Assembly (NCBI RefSeq): GCF_018326285.1
Contig: NZ_AP023362.1
Location: 3,534,001 to 3,598,000 of the forward strand
Direction: 5' to 3'
From: Mycolicibacterium sp. TY81
GTDB lineage: Bacteria > Actinomycetota > Actinomycetes > Mycobacteriales > Mycobacteriaceae
Length of the DNA: 64,000 bases
Part shown: positions 16,589-24,482 of the stretch, in pieces
Layout: each line of letters begins with the position of its first letter
Position numbering within the stretch: the stretch's first letter is position 1
Notes under the pieces: generated by a model
Databases searched by the model: none
The model's input: the letters and a program-made list of their open reading frames with translations, nothing else
What the model was told of the DNA's origin: nothing
Made by a program: the position numbers and the translations under genes

Positions 16589-17032
16589 CTACTGCGGCAG
16601 CCGCACCACCTGGACGAAGAACTCGTCGATCTCCCGCACCGCCTTCATGAACTGATCGAGGTCGACCGGCTTGGTCACGTAGGCGTTCGCATGCAGTTTG
16701 TAGCTGCGCAGGATGTCCTCCTCGGCCGAGGACGTGGTCAGAACGACGATCGGGATGTGGCACAGATCGGCGTCGGACTTGATGGCCTCCAGCAACTCCC
16801 GGCCGTCGTACTTCGGCAGATTCAAGTCGAGCAGGATGAGGTCCGGGGTCGGGGCGTCGGCATGGGCGCCGCGCCGGTAGAGGAAATCCAGACCTTCTTG
16901 ACCGTCGCGAGCGACATGCAGAGTGTTCTTGATCTTGTTGTCCGCGAACGCTTCCCGGGTGATCAACTCGTCTCCCGGATCGTCCTCGACCAACAGGATG
17001 TCGACCACTCGGCCGGCTGACGACGCATTCAT
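16589..17032 (-). CDS. Single-domain response regulator (Rcp1-like), copy 1
   Basis: A 147-residue receiver-only protein: acidic pocket Glu16-Asp17-Asp18, phospho-acceptor Asp69 (LILLDLNLPKYDGRE), switch Thr in VVLTTSS and Lys in TKPVD. It has no output domain. ATG 17032 overlaps the kinase gene stop (ATGA). It shares roughly 80% of residues with a second copy at 22992-23438. Such proteins relay phosphate from phytochrome-like or CHASE3 kinases; here the likely flow is kinase 17029-18606 to this protein and on to the phosphatase branch of SigF control. Confidence 0.9.
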   Translation of the reverse strand: MNASSAGRVVDILLVEDDPGDELITREAFADNKIKNTLHVARDGQEGLDFLYRRGAHADAPTPDLILLDLNLPKYDGRELLEAIKSDADLCHIPIVVLTTSSAEEDILRSYKLHANAYVTKPVDLDQFMKAVREIDEFFVQVVRLPQ

Positions 17033-18606
17033 GGGTGACTTCCCTCCCGCTGCTCTGCTGCCATGACGTTCGGCTCGGTGATCGGGGTGGCCGGCAGGGT
17101 GAACACGAACCGCGTGCCATCGGTGTACGACGTGTCGATCCCGATGGTGCCGCCGTGATGTTCGACGATCTTCTTGCACAGCGCCAAGCCGATGCCGGTG
17201 CCGCTGTAGGCGTCGCGGCCGTGCAAGCGCTGAAAGATGACGAACACCTTGTCCACGAACTCCTCTGCGATCCCGATACCGTTGTCCGTCACCGTGAATA
17301 CCCAGTTGTCGGCGTTCTCACCCGTTCCCATTGTGCAGTCGATCACGATCCGGGGCGTTTGGCCCTCGCGCCGGAACTTCACCGCGTTACCGATCAGGTT
17401 CTGCCACAGCATCGTGAACAAGGTGGGGTCGCCGTCGACGCGCGGCAGGCCGGCGGGCGGCAGCACCACCTCGGCCCCCGACTCGGCGATCGAGGTCGCG
17501 AGGTTCTGCATGGCCGACGCGACTGCCGCGTCGAGGTCCACCTCGGTGTGGGTGGCGTTGAGCCGGCCGACACGGGAGAAGGTGAGCAGGTCGTTGATCA
17601 GCACCTGCATGCGCTTGGCGCCGTCGACCGCAAAGTTGATGTACTCGATTCCCCTGTCGTCCAGCTGATCGCCGTACCGCTTCTCGAGCAGCTGACAGAA
17701 CGACGCCACCTTGCGCAGCGGCTCCTGCAGATCGTGCGACGCGACGTAGGCGAACTGTTCGAGTTCGGCGTTGGATCGACGCAACTCCTCGGCTTGCTCG
17801 TCGAGTGCCAGGCGCGCGAACTGGGAGGCGTCGAGTTCCTCGACGATGCGCTGCCGCATCTCCTCGGCGTCGACGGCGATCGCACGAATGTCCGTGGGCC
17901 CCTGGGGAACTATGCGCTCATCGAAGTTACCCTGCGTGATCCGGCGGCACGCGGCGGCGAGTGCGCCCAGCGGGCGGGTGACCGAGCTGCGCACCAGCAT
18001 GGCCAGCACGACCGCCATGACGACGAAGGCACCGACCATGGTCGCCAGCACTCGATCGCGCCACTGGCGTATCGACGCCAGCCGAGCGGTGTCGGCATCG
18101 CGCGCCTGTTCCAGGTGCCGGTTCTGGGCATCGAAGAGCGTGCGGAGGTTGTCGAACTCTTTCTTGCCGTCCTCGTTGGTACGGCTGTCGACGACAGCGG
18201 GATGTCCCACGACGACGCTCGCGATCAACGGCTGGGCATAGGTGGTGCGCCAGGTACCGGCGGCTCGTTCGATGGCATCGAGGTCGGCGATCAGGGCGTC
18301 GCGCCCCTCCAACAATGTTCTGATTTTCTGTGCCGCAGCGGTTTCCGCGCGTTGTCCGTCCTCATACGGCGCCAGGAACTGGCTGTCCGCGGCGCTCGCA
18401 TAACCGCGGACCGCGGTCTCCTGATCACGCAGTCCGGCCTGCAAGCGATAGGCGGCCACGCGCGCGGGTTGCAGGTGCTCGATCAGCTCGCTCGACACCA
18501 TGTCCGTCCGGTTCATCAGGAGCGCACCGCCGACGGCACCGGAGAGCACCACCACACCCATTGCGGACAGAACCAGGTTCTGCCAGCCCTGCACCGTCAA
18601 CTTCAT
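17029..18606 (-). CDS. CHASE3-HAMP sensor histidine kinase
   Basis: A 525-residue membrane kinase: helix 1 (residues about 10-32), an extracytoplasmic CHASE3 domain (about 36-185), helix 2 (about 187-206), HAMP (about 207-260), a coiled linker, the HisKA motif VASHDLQEPL with His291, and a HATPase domain with DNGIGI and GTGIGLALCKK. ATGA overlaps join it to the phosphatase gene before and the response regulator after, so the three form one operon. CHASE3 ligands are unknown. The operon probably feeds environmental signals into the SigF partner switch encoded around it. Confidence 0.92.
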   Translation of the reverse strand: MKLTVQGWQNLVLSAMGVVVLSGAVGGALLMNRTDMVSSELIEHLQPARVAAYRLQAGLRDQETAVRGYASAADSQFLAPYEDGQRAETAAAQKIRTLLEGRDALIADLDAIERAAGTWRTTYAQPLIASVVVGHPAVVDSRTNEDGKKEFDNLRTLFDAQNRHLEQARDADTARLASIRQWRDRVLATMVGAFVVMAVVLAMLVRSSVTRPLGALAAACRRITQGNFDERIVPQGPTDIRAIAVDAEEMRQRIVEELDASQFARLALDEQAEELRRSNAELEQFAYVASHDLQEPLRKVASFCQLLEKRYGDQLDDRGIEYINFAVDGAKRMQVLINDLLTFSRVGRLNATHTEVDLDAAVASAMQNLATSIAESGAEVVLPPAGLPRVDGDPTLFTMLWQNLIGNAVKFRREGQTPRIVIDCTMGTGENADNWVFTVTDNGIGIAEEFVDKVFVIFQRLHGRDAYSGTGIGLALCKKIVEHHGGTIGIDTSYTDGTRFVFTLPATPITEPNVMAAEQREGSHP

Positions 18607-19814
18607 CGAACCGAGCGCTCCACCCGAATGACGGCGATGTCGTCGGTGAGACCGCCGTAGGGCTCGGCCCGGGTTTCCACCTCGCTGATCAGCGCCTTGA
18701 CGAACTCGGTGCCGGGCAGGCGCGCCAGTGAGCGGGCCGCCGCCAGCAGCCCGTCCTCGCCGAGGCGTTCACCCCCGTCGCCTGCGGGTCCCTCGAACAG
18801 CCCGTCGGTCAACAGCATCAAGCCGTCGCCCGGCCGCAACTGCAACCGGTTGACCGGCCATTCCCTGGCGCCGAGGCCGAGTGCCGGACCGGCCGTCGGT
18901 TCGAGCCAGTCGACGGTACCCGTCCCGTGCATGAGCACGCCGGGATGACCTGCCCGCACCACGTCGAACTGCCCCGTATCGGGTGTCAGCGCCACACTCA
19001 GCAGGGTCGCGAAAGTGCCGCGGCTCGGCCGCTCGGTGGTCAGGATGCGGTCGAGCTGACGCATTCGCTCATTACCCCGCAGACCGGCGAAAGTCAGTGC
19101 GCGCCAACCGATTCGCAGCGCCACGCCCAGCGCGGCTTCATCGGGCCCGTGGCCGGCCACGTCACCGATCATGACGTGCACCGTGCGGTCCGGGGTCTGG
19201 ACGACGTCGTAGAAGTCGCCGCCGATCAACGCGTCACGCCGGCTCGGCAGCGACTGGGTGACGATCTCGACGCCGGGACTGTCGGCGAGCAGAGGCGACG
19301 GCAGCAGGCCCCGCTCGAGCCGGGCATTCTCCTGAGCGCGCAGCCGACTGGCATGCAGGTCGACCGCGGTGACCTCGGCACGCTTGCGTTCGATCGCGTA
19401 CAGGACCGCACGGCGCAGCGTCTCCGGATCCACGCGGCCCTTCACCAGGTAGTCCTGCGCACCCGACGCCATGGCAGAAACACCGAAATGCTCGTCGTTC
19501 AGACCGGTGAGAACGACAATCGGCAATTCTGGCGCAAGGGCACCGAGGCGATCGAGAGCATCGACGCCGCCGGCATCGGGCAGGTGCAGGTCCAGCAGCA
19601 CACAGTCCGGATGGATCGCTTCCAGCGCGGCCGCCGCCTGGGTCAATGTGGACGACCAGTGGAAGTCGATGTCGATCGCGGCGTCGGCGATCAACTCCTC
19701 GACCAGCAGGGCATCGCCCCGGTCGTCCTCGACCAGCAGCAGCGACAGCGGCCGGTCTCCTGCAGGCCCCGACTTCGGGGACGTGGAGCGGTTCATCCGC
19801 GGCTCCGCCGGCAT
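18603..19814 (-). CDS. Receiver-SpoIIE (PP2C-type) phosphatase
   Basis: A 403-residue protein with an N-terminal receiver domain (residues about 22-140, Asp75 in LLDLHLPD) joined to a SpoIIE/RsbU-type PP2C domain (about 185-400) with the metal-binding motifs GGDFYD, GDVAGHG, RAGHPG and LTDGLFE. Such fusions dephosphorylate STAS antagonists when the receiver is phosphorylated, releasing the sigma factor. ATG 19814 is used; ATG 19796 is possible and a longer N terminus lacks support. First gene of the phosphatase-kinase-regulator operon; its neighbours make SigF the likely target. Confidence 0.9.
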   Translation of the reverse strand: MPAEPRMNRSTSPKSGPAGDRPLSLLLVEDDRGDALLVEELIADAAIDIDFHWSSTLTQAAAALEAIHPDCVLLDLHLPDAGGVDALDRLGALAPELPIVVLTGLNDEHFGVSAMASGAQDYLVKGRVDPETLRRAVLYAIERKRAEVTAVDLHASRLRAQENARLERGLLPSPLLADSPGVEIVTQSLPSRRDALIGGDFYDVVQTPDRTVHVMIGDVAGHGPDEAALGVALRIGWRALTFAGLRGNERMRQLDRILTTERPSRGTFATLLSVALTPDTGQFDVVRAGHPGVLMHGTGTVDWLEPTAGPALGLGAREWPVNRLQLRPGDGLMLLTDGLFEGPAGDGGERLGEDGLLAAARSLARLPGTEFVKALISEVETRAEPYGGLTDDIAVIRVERSVR

Positions 19815-19952
19815 GGACAAGTGGTCACATCCTTCACCAAGGGGCCACCTACCTCGTGCTGACCATCTCGTTTCGCTGGTGCTTACTGTCGCGGACGTTA
19901 CCAGTTGGTCCACACCGCTCCGGGCCATTGACGCGCAGCACGTCGGCGGGCG

Positions 19953-20708
19953 CTACTCCAGCTTCTCCCGTAGCTGCGCCAGGGTTTTCGCCAGCAATCG
20001 CGAGACATGCATCTGGGAGATGCCCACCTTGGCCGCGATCTGAGACTGCGTCATCGATTCGAAGAACCGCAGCACCAGTACGGTCCGCTCGCGCTCCGGC
20101 AATTCCTCCAGCAGCGGCCGGATCGCCTCGCGATACTCGACCTTCTCCAAGCCGGGGTCGACGTCGCCGAGCGTCTCTGCGAGAGACGGGCGGTCGTCGC
20201 TGCCACTCCCCGCGGCCCCATCGATCGAGGTGGTCTTGTACGAGCTCCCGGCCATCAGGCCGTCGAGGACCTCATCGCGATCGATGCCCAACTCGGTGGC
20301 CAGTTCAGTCGCGGTGGGTGCGCGTCCGAGGCGTTGCGACATCTCGGCGCTGGCCGTGCCGATCTGCAGGTGCAGCTCTTTCATCCGCCGCGGGACCTTG
20401 ACCGACCAGCTGTTGTCGCGGAAGTGGCGGCGCAGCTCTCCCATGATCGTGGGGACCGCGAACGAGGCGAAGTCCGAACCCATCTCGACGTCGAAACGCT
20501 TCACCGCGTTGATGAGGCCGATGCGCGCGACCTGCAGCAGATCATCGCGTGCCTCGCCCTTGCCCTCGAAGCGCCGCGCGATGTGGTCTGCCAGCGGCAA
20601 GCAGCGCTCGATGATCGCGTCCCGCTGCGCGATGTAGTCAGCTGAGTCCTCGGTTGTTCCCTGGAGCTGACGGAACATCTCGAGAACGTCCGCATACTCC
20701 GCCGTCAC
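19953..20708 (-). CDS. sigF: RNA polymerase sigma factor SigF
   Basis: A 251-residue group 3 (SigB/SigF/SigG) sigma factor: region 2 with LLQVARIGLINAVKRFD and FASFAVPTIMGELRRHFRD, region 3 with GRAPTATELA, and region 4 with the helix-turn-helix MTQSQIAAKVGISQMHVSRLL. The start is GTG 20708, overlapping the rsbW stop (GTGA), as expected for the coupled anti-sigma/sigma pair. It directs general stress and stationary-phase transcription in mycobacteria. Promoters matching its consensus are found beside several nearby genes and before rsbW itself, implying autoregulation. Confidence 0.95.
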   Translation of the reverse strand: MTAEYADVLEMFRQLQGTTEDSADYIAQRDAIIERCLPLADHIARRFEGKGEARDDLLQVARIGLINAVKRFDVEMGSDFASFAVPTIMGELRRHFRDNSWSVKVPRRMKELHLQIGTASAEMSQRLGRAPTATELATELGIDRDEVLDGLMAGSSYKTTSIDGAAGSGSDDRPSLAETLGDVDPGLEKVEYREAIRPLLEELPERERTVLVLRFFESMTQSQIAAKVGISQMHVSRLLAKTLAQLREKLE

Positions 20709-21151
20709 CGCTGCAGACTCACTCGTCTCGAAGTCAACGAAACACCCAGCACCTGGGTGCCGTCGATGGCCTGCTCGTCAGCGAACGTCGATACCTCGTC
20801 GGCCAGCGAGTTGAGCACGTGCCAGCTGAAACTGTCCGGCTTCACGACCGCGCCACCGCGATTGTCGTCGGCCACACACGTCGCCGAAGCACGAATCACC
20901 ACAGCATCATTCGCCGGATCGACGACGACCCGCAGGCTCGACCCCGGCACCGCGGCCCGGATGAGACCGGTACAGGCTTCGTCCACAGCCAGCCGGATAT
21001 CGGCAATGGCGTCCAGATCGAAATCTTCGAAGGCGGCGACGGCTGCCACAAGCGTCCGCAGAACCGCCAGGCTCTCCGGAGACGCTGCAACGATCAACTC
21101 AACAGACCGGTCACTGGACGCCAAGCTGCCCTGCCCCACTGCCTCAACCAC
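20705..21151 (-). CDS. rsbW: Anti-sigma-F factor RsbW (UsfX)
   Basis: A 148-residue HATPase-fold anti-sigma factor closely resembling M. tuberculosis UsfX, with conserved stretches LAVLRTLV, FEDFDLDAIADIRLAVDEAC and FSWHVL. The N-box Asn is missing, as in UsfX. GTG 21151 is preferred: GGAGGA (21162-21157) lies 5 bases before it, and the upstream ATG at 21214 falls within the spacer of the SigF-type promoter and so could not be translated from that transcript. It sequesters SigF until released by antagonists such as STAS proteins. Confidence 0.9.
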   Translation of the reverse strand: MVEAVGQGSLASSDRSVELIVAASPESLAVLRTLVAAVAAFEDFDLDAIADIRLAVDEACTGLIRAAVPGSSLRVVVDPANDAVVIRASATCVADDNRGGAVVKPDSFSWHVLNSLADEVSTFADEQAIDGTQVLGVSLTSRRVSLQR

Positions 21152-21199
21152 GTATTTCCTCCAGCGTCCCTGTGCAGGCCCACTCACGTCGCACTCTGT

Positions 21200-21226
21200 G
21201 TACCCATTGTCCATGGCTGCTCAAAC
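21200..21226 (-). promoter_or_regulatory. SigF-type promoter of rsbW-sigF
   Basis: Minus-strand GTTT (21226-21223) and GGGTAC (21205-21200) with a 17-bp spacer. It matches the SigF consensus and implies autoregulation, with transcription starting near 21193. Confidence 0.8.
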
Positions 21227-21402
21227 AAACATGCATCGCCCGCCGCCGCCCGCTGTCGGCGGCGGCAGTACCCGAAGGCGGGCTACGGTGTCAGCGCGCT
21301 TCGCCGTCTGTGCAGCCGTCCGATTCAACCTGTGCCGCAGCTTGTTTCGCCTATCCTCCGCGAGTCGCGATCGACGGGGTGACCGCATCGGCACGCGGCC
21401 GC

Positions 21403-21558
21403 CTAGTACCAGTAGCGGCGGCCACCGACCGGCCGTGCGGTCGCCCCCAGCAGCCAAAAAACCGCACCCAACACCAGCACAACAACGCCGGCCACCCACA
21501 AGGGGTAGATGTTGAAGATCAGCCCAAGAGCAAGCAGTACAGCTCCGACCAGAATCAT
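21403..21558 (-). CDS. 51-residue membrane protein (DUF6131-like), copy 1
   Basis: A very small protein of two hydrophobic helices ending in a basic tail (GGRRYWY). It is a paralog of the 51-residue protein at 26807-26962: same length, same Gly-Ala-Val helix pattern, and the shared ARPVGG/GRPVAG end. ATG 21558 has a purine-rich GAAAGAGG site upstream. A SigF-type promoter lies 83-109 bases before it, so it is probably a stress-induced membrane peptide. Function unknown. Confidence 0.75.
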   Translation of the reverse strand: MILVGAVLLALGLIFNIYPLWVAGVVVLVLGAVFWLLGATARPVGGRRYWY

Positions 21559-21640
21559 GGTGCCTCTTTCCGTTGTGGGCAGCGCACACGTCGTCGTGGT
21601 GCCTGCCCGTCTGACCTTGCCGGTCAGCGGCAGTCCTTCC

Positions 21641-21667
21641 GTACCCATGCGCGTCAGCTGCCCAAAC
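21641..21667 (-). promoter_or_regulatory. SigF-type promoter of the 51-residue membrane protein
   Basis: Minus-strand GTTT (21667-21664) and GGGTAC (21646-21641) with a 17-bp spacer, upstream of the small gene that starts at 21558. Confidence 0.75.
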
Positions 21668-21738
21668 ATTTCGGCACCCACCCACGGAATGCCCTGTGGG
21701 GCACGCACATCCGTGTGGCGCAGATCGCAATACTCGCC

Positions 21739-21764
21739 GTTTGACGGGCACCAGAGCTGGGAAT
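21739..21764 (+). promoter_or_regulatory. Possible SigF-type promoter of csbD copy 1
   Basis: GTTT (21739-21742) and GGGAAT (21759-21764) with a 16-bp spacer; one mismatch in the -10. The other CsbD gene has a comparable element (GTTT, 16 bp, GGAAAT) at 28285-28310. Confidence 0.4.
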
Positions 21765-21827
21765 TCTCGGCAGGCGTGGGGAACGGTTCTCCGTGCGATC
21801 ATCCGATCCGTGAGCGGAAGGGTAGCC

Positions 21828-22073
21828 ATGAGCGAGGACAAGAACACCGGTCCTGAAGAAGCCGTCCGGGGCGTCGTGGAAGGCGTCAAGGGCAAGGCCA
21901 AGGAAGTCATCGGCACCGTCACCGGCCGTGACGACCTGGTCCGCGAAGGCCAGGCCCAGCAGGACAAGGCCGATGCGCAGCGCGACGCCGCGAAGAAGGA
22001 AGCCGAGGCAGACGCCGCACGCGCGGGCGCCAAGGCCGCCGAGGCACGGGAGCGAGCCGAGCAGCAGAACTAG
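21828..22073 (+). CDS. CsbD family stress protein, copy 1
   Basis: An 81-residue hydrophilic Lys/Glu/Ala-rich protein of the CsbD family (VEGVKGKAKEVIGTVTGRDD), annotated in mycobacteria as microaggregate-binding protein 1. The second half is a charged helix of A-K-E-A-D repeats. ATG 21828 is used. It is nearly identical to the CsbD protein at 28381-28626, at DNA level as well. CsbD genes belong to general-stress regulons, which fits the SigF neighbourhood. A strong hairpin follows. Confidence 0.9.
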   Translation: MSEDKNTGPEEAVRGVVEGVKGKAKEVIGTVTGRDDLVREGQAQQDKADAQRDAAKKEAEADAARAGAKAAEARERAEQQN

Positions 22074-22131
22074 CACACGAGTGCGACACGGCCCAGTCCA
22101 GCGGCATGCTGGACTGGGCCGCTCTCGTGTG
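22074..22131 (+). terminator. Long hairpin terminator after csbD copy 1
   Basis: Inner stem of 14 perfect bp (22089-22102 with 22108-22121, 5-base loop) extended by an outer 8-bp stem (22074-22081 with 22124-22131). It begins right after the stop codon. No U-tract. Confidence 0.85.
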
Positions 22132-22223
22132 TGCGTGTCCTTCCGGAAAACCTTTGCGGCGAAGGGCCTTTCGATACACCGAGTGCGGCGCCGCCCACAC
22201 ATCCTCGGCTGCACCAGCTGCGT

Positions 22224-22249
22224 GTTTGCCGCTCGAATGGACTGGGTAA
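22224..22249 (+). promoter_or_regulatory. SigF-type promoter of the 22300 gene
   Basis: GTTT (22224-22227) and GGGTAA (22244-22249) separated by 16 bp, 51 bases before the gene start. Confidence 0.75.
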
Positions 22250-22299
22250 CTGTGAAGTCAGCTGACGCGCTCGCGTTGCCCGACTCGAAGGAATCAGGG

Positions 22300-22974
22300 A
22301 TGACAATCGAACTGATGGCGGCGCCACGAAGTGCGGACGAGACGGCCCTGGCTGTTGAACCCACGCCAGATGCGGCCGCGGCACCCGGCGTAGCGGTCCA
22401 CCTGCCGGTATTGCTTGTGGGCCTGCGTTGGCTGTTCGACACCGAACAACCGGCGGGCGCGGTCCAGTGCCCCGCGGGGGACAGCCTGCCGTCGGTGGGC
22501 GGACGCGCTTTCCGGTTCATTCCCGCCGACCGAGACGGCCGGGCTGCGCTGGGCATCGCGGTGACCACCGGCATTGCCGGTGACGCGATCGGCGGCCATG
22601 AAGCTGCCGATTTCATCGATCTGCTCGAGGGCATGGGCGAGGAGGTGCTCGCCATCAATTCCGTCGCGGCGGGTGCGTTCTACTTGCTGACCTTGGCACG
22701 ACCCGCGCATCCGACCTTGCGGAGCGCCGTCGTTCGCTACCGCGCTCAGCACCGCGCCGACTCAACCGCCTCACCGTTCGGACCGGCGCACCATTCCGCT
22801 GACGCCGGCCCCGTGAGTGCAACTGACCTGCAGCGGCAGTTGGCCACCGCGGCCGCCGCGCAGGCCAGCGAGCCACAGCCCAGCGATGCCGGCGGCGTGC
22901 ACTGGATGGACCGCTTCGGTTTCCCGACCGCTGCTGTCGCCGGCACCGAGCTGTCTCTGGCCATGCAGGTCTAG
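22300..22974 (+). CDS. Hypothetical protein in the SigF block
   Basis: A 224-residue soluble protein I do not recognise. It has no signal peptide or membrane helix. An N-terminal acidic/Ala-rich stretch is followed by a possibly globular region (residues about 30-155) and a low-complexity Ala/Gln/Ser-rich C terminus. ATG 22300 follows TCAGGG. The gene has a well-matched SigF-type promoter just upstream and meets the second response regulator gene tail to tail, so a stress role is plausible. No catalytic motif could be picked out. Confidence 0.7.
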   Translation: MTIELMAAPRSADETALAVEPTPDAAAAPGVAVHLPVLLVGLRWLFDTEQPAGAVQCPAGDSLPSVGGRAFRFIPADRDGRAALGIAVTTGIAGDAIGGHEAADFIDLLEGMGEEVLAINSVAAGAFYLLTLARPAHPTLRSAVVRYRAQHRADSTASPFGPAHHSADAGPVSATDLQRQLATAAAAQASEPQPSDAGGVHWMDRFGFPTAAVAGTELSLAMQV

Positions 22975-22991
22975 AGACGAGCCGGTCCCTG

Positions 22992-23438
22992 TCACCCCCG
23001 CGGCAGCCGGACCACCTGAACAAAGAAATCGTCGATCTGGCGTACCGCGCTCAAGAACTGATCGAGATCGACCGGCTTGGTCACGTAGGCATTCGCGTGC
23101 AGCTTGTAGCTGCGCAAGATGTCTTCCTGCGCCGACGATGTGGTGAGCACGACGATGGGAATGTCGCACAGTTCGACGTCCGACTTGACCTTCTCGAGCA
23201 ACTGCCGCCCGTCATACTTGGGCAGATTCAAGTCGAGCAGGATCAGGTCCGGCCGGGGCGCACCCTCGTGGGCACCGCGTCGGTAGAGGAAGTCCAGGCC
23301 TTCCTCGCCGTCGTGGGCGATATGCAGAACGTTCTTGATCTTGTTGTCCGCAAAGGCTTCCCGGGTGATCAACTGGTCGCCCGGATCGTCCTCGATCAAC
23401 AGGATGTCGATCGGCCTGCTGTGGCGCGGCACGGTCAC
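22992..23438 (-). CDS. Single-domain response regulator (Rcp1-like), copy 2
   Basis: A 148-residue receiver-only protein, near-copy of the one at 16589-17032 (differences mainly at the N terminus and scattered conservative changes). Phospho-acceptor Asp69, TTSS switch and TKPVD lysine are all present. GTG 23438 follows GGAAGG with 7-base spacing. Unlike copy 1 it is not coupled to a kinase gene, so it may share or compete for the CHASE3 kinase at 17029-18606. Confidence 0.88.
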   Translation of the reverse strand: MTVPRHSRPIDILLIEDDPGDQLITREAFADNKIKNVLHIAHDGEEGLDFLYRRGAHEGAPRPDLILLDLNLPKYDGRQLLEKVKSDVELCDIPIVVLTTSSAQEDILRSYKLHANAYVTKPVDLDQFLSAVRQIDDFFVQVVRLPRG

Positions 23439-23584
23439 GTGTACACCTTCCCCACCTATACGTAGATGACGTTCGATCCATCGTCCGGCCGCGCCGGGAA
23501 TGTGAGTACACGGCGGGTTCGGCGGTCCATCTGCGGCGCCGACCGACAGTCACCTGCCATGGCACACATCCCCAATCACGATCA

Positions 23585-23599
23585 GTTTACATTGTAAAC
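23585..23599. promoter_or_regulatory. Palindrome GTTTACA-T-TGTAAAC (putative TetR-type operator)
   Basis: A perfect 15-bp inverted repeat with a 1-bp centre, about 147 bases before the response regulator start and 39 bases past the end of the TetR gene (same strand). It is a possible site for that TetR protein, acting on the response regulator. Confidence 0.5.
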
Positions 23600-23637
23600 A
23601 GGGGAGCTGCGCGCGGGGCTCCGGTCCGGCCGCCGGC

Positions 23638-24390
23638 TCAGGACCGCGGCAAATTCGATTCGAGCCGATCCAACAGCGCTTCGAGCGCTTCTTCGAACTC
23701 GGCGTCGCCGTAGTCCTCCGACAACAAGGGTTGCAGTCGCTGCAGCTGCGGATAGTCCGAAAGCTTGGCCTTCGGGCGGTCGGCTTCTTCGAGGATCGCC
23801 TCGGCGGGACTCAGCTGCGCGCCGCGGGCCGACACCTCCAGCAGGAGCTGCCCGACCAGGAATGTGGTGTACGCCCGATATGCCGCGACTGCGGCGGCAT
23901 CGTCGAACCCATACGACAGCAGGGTATCGAGGAAGCTCTCCATCCAGCGCATGCTGCGCAGCGGCGGGCGCACCCACGGTGCCTCCGGCGCCTGCGTGGC
24001 CACCAGCGGGAAGAGTTCGGGATGCTGCAGCGCGATCTGACGCACCCCGTGCGCAAGCCGGATCAAATAGTCCTGCCAGCCGTCTTCCTGCCGGCGGGCC
24101 GCCAACTGCTCGGCGTACAAGCGGTCGACGACGTGGTCGACCACGCCGGTCAGCAGATCTCCCCTGCCGTGTACATAGCGGTACAGGGCCATCGCCTCCA
24201 CACCGCACGCCGCGCCCAACCGGCGCATGGTGAGCTTCTCCAGCCCATGCTGGTCGATGAACTCGATCGCGGTGTCCAGGATGACCTCGCGGGACAACGA
24301 CGCGGAGTGGCCATCGCGCGTGCCGTCGGCGGGCGCGGCATCGGAGTCGCCCGCCGCTGGGGAGACTCCAGAGTCATTGGCTCCCGACAA
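23638..24390 (-). CDS. TetR-family regulator (TetR_C tetracycline-repressor-like)
   Basis: A 250-residue regulator. After a 30-residue polar leader, the helix-turn-helix spans residues about 33-80 (LTMRRLGAACGVEAMALYRYV). The C-terminal domain resembles the TetR_C group (LIRLAHGVRQIALQHPELFPLV). TTG 24390 follows GGGAGG with 4-base spacing; no better start is seen. It lies between the GlgX gene and response regulator copy 2, on the same strand as both. Its ligand is unknown. Confidence 0.85.
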   Translation of the reverse strand: MSGANDSGVSPAAGDSDAAPADGTRDGHSASLSREVILDTAIEFIDQHGLEKLTMRRLGAACGVEAMALYRYVHGRGDLLTGVVDHVVDRLYAEQLAARRQEDGWQDYLIRLAHGVRQIALQHPELFPLVATQAPEAPWVRPPLRSMRWMESFLDTLLSYGFDDAAAVAAYRAYTTFLVGQLLLEVSARGAQLSPAEAILEEADRPKAKLSDYPQLQRLQPLLSEDYGDAEFEEALEALLDRLESNLPRS

Positions 24391-24482
24391 CGTGCCTCCC
24401 AGTACTGGACGATTCCGGGCCCAACGCTAGTCGCTGCAGGCACCGAAATGACGGAGCGTCACCGCGGGCAGCGTGCTCGGCT

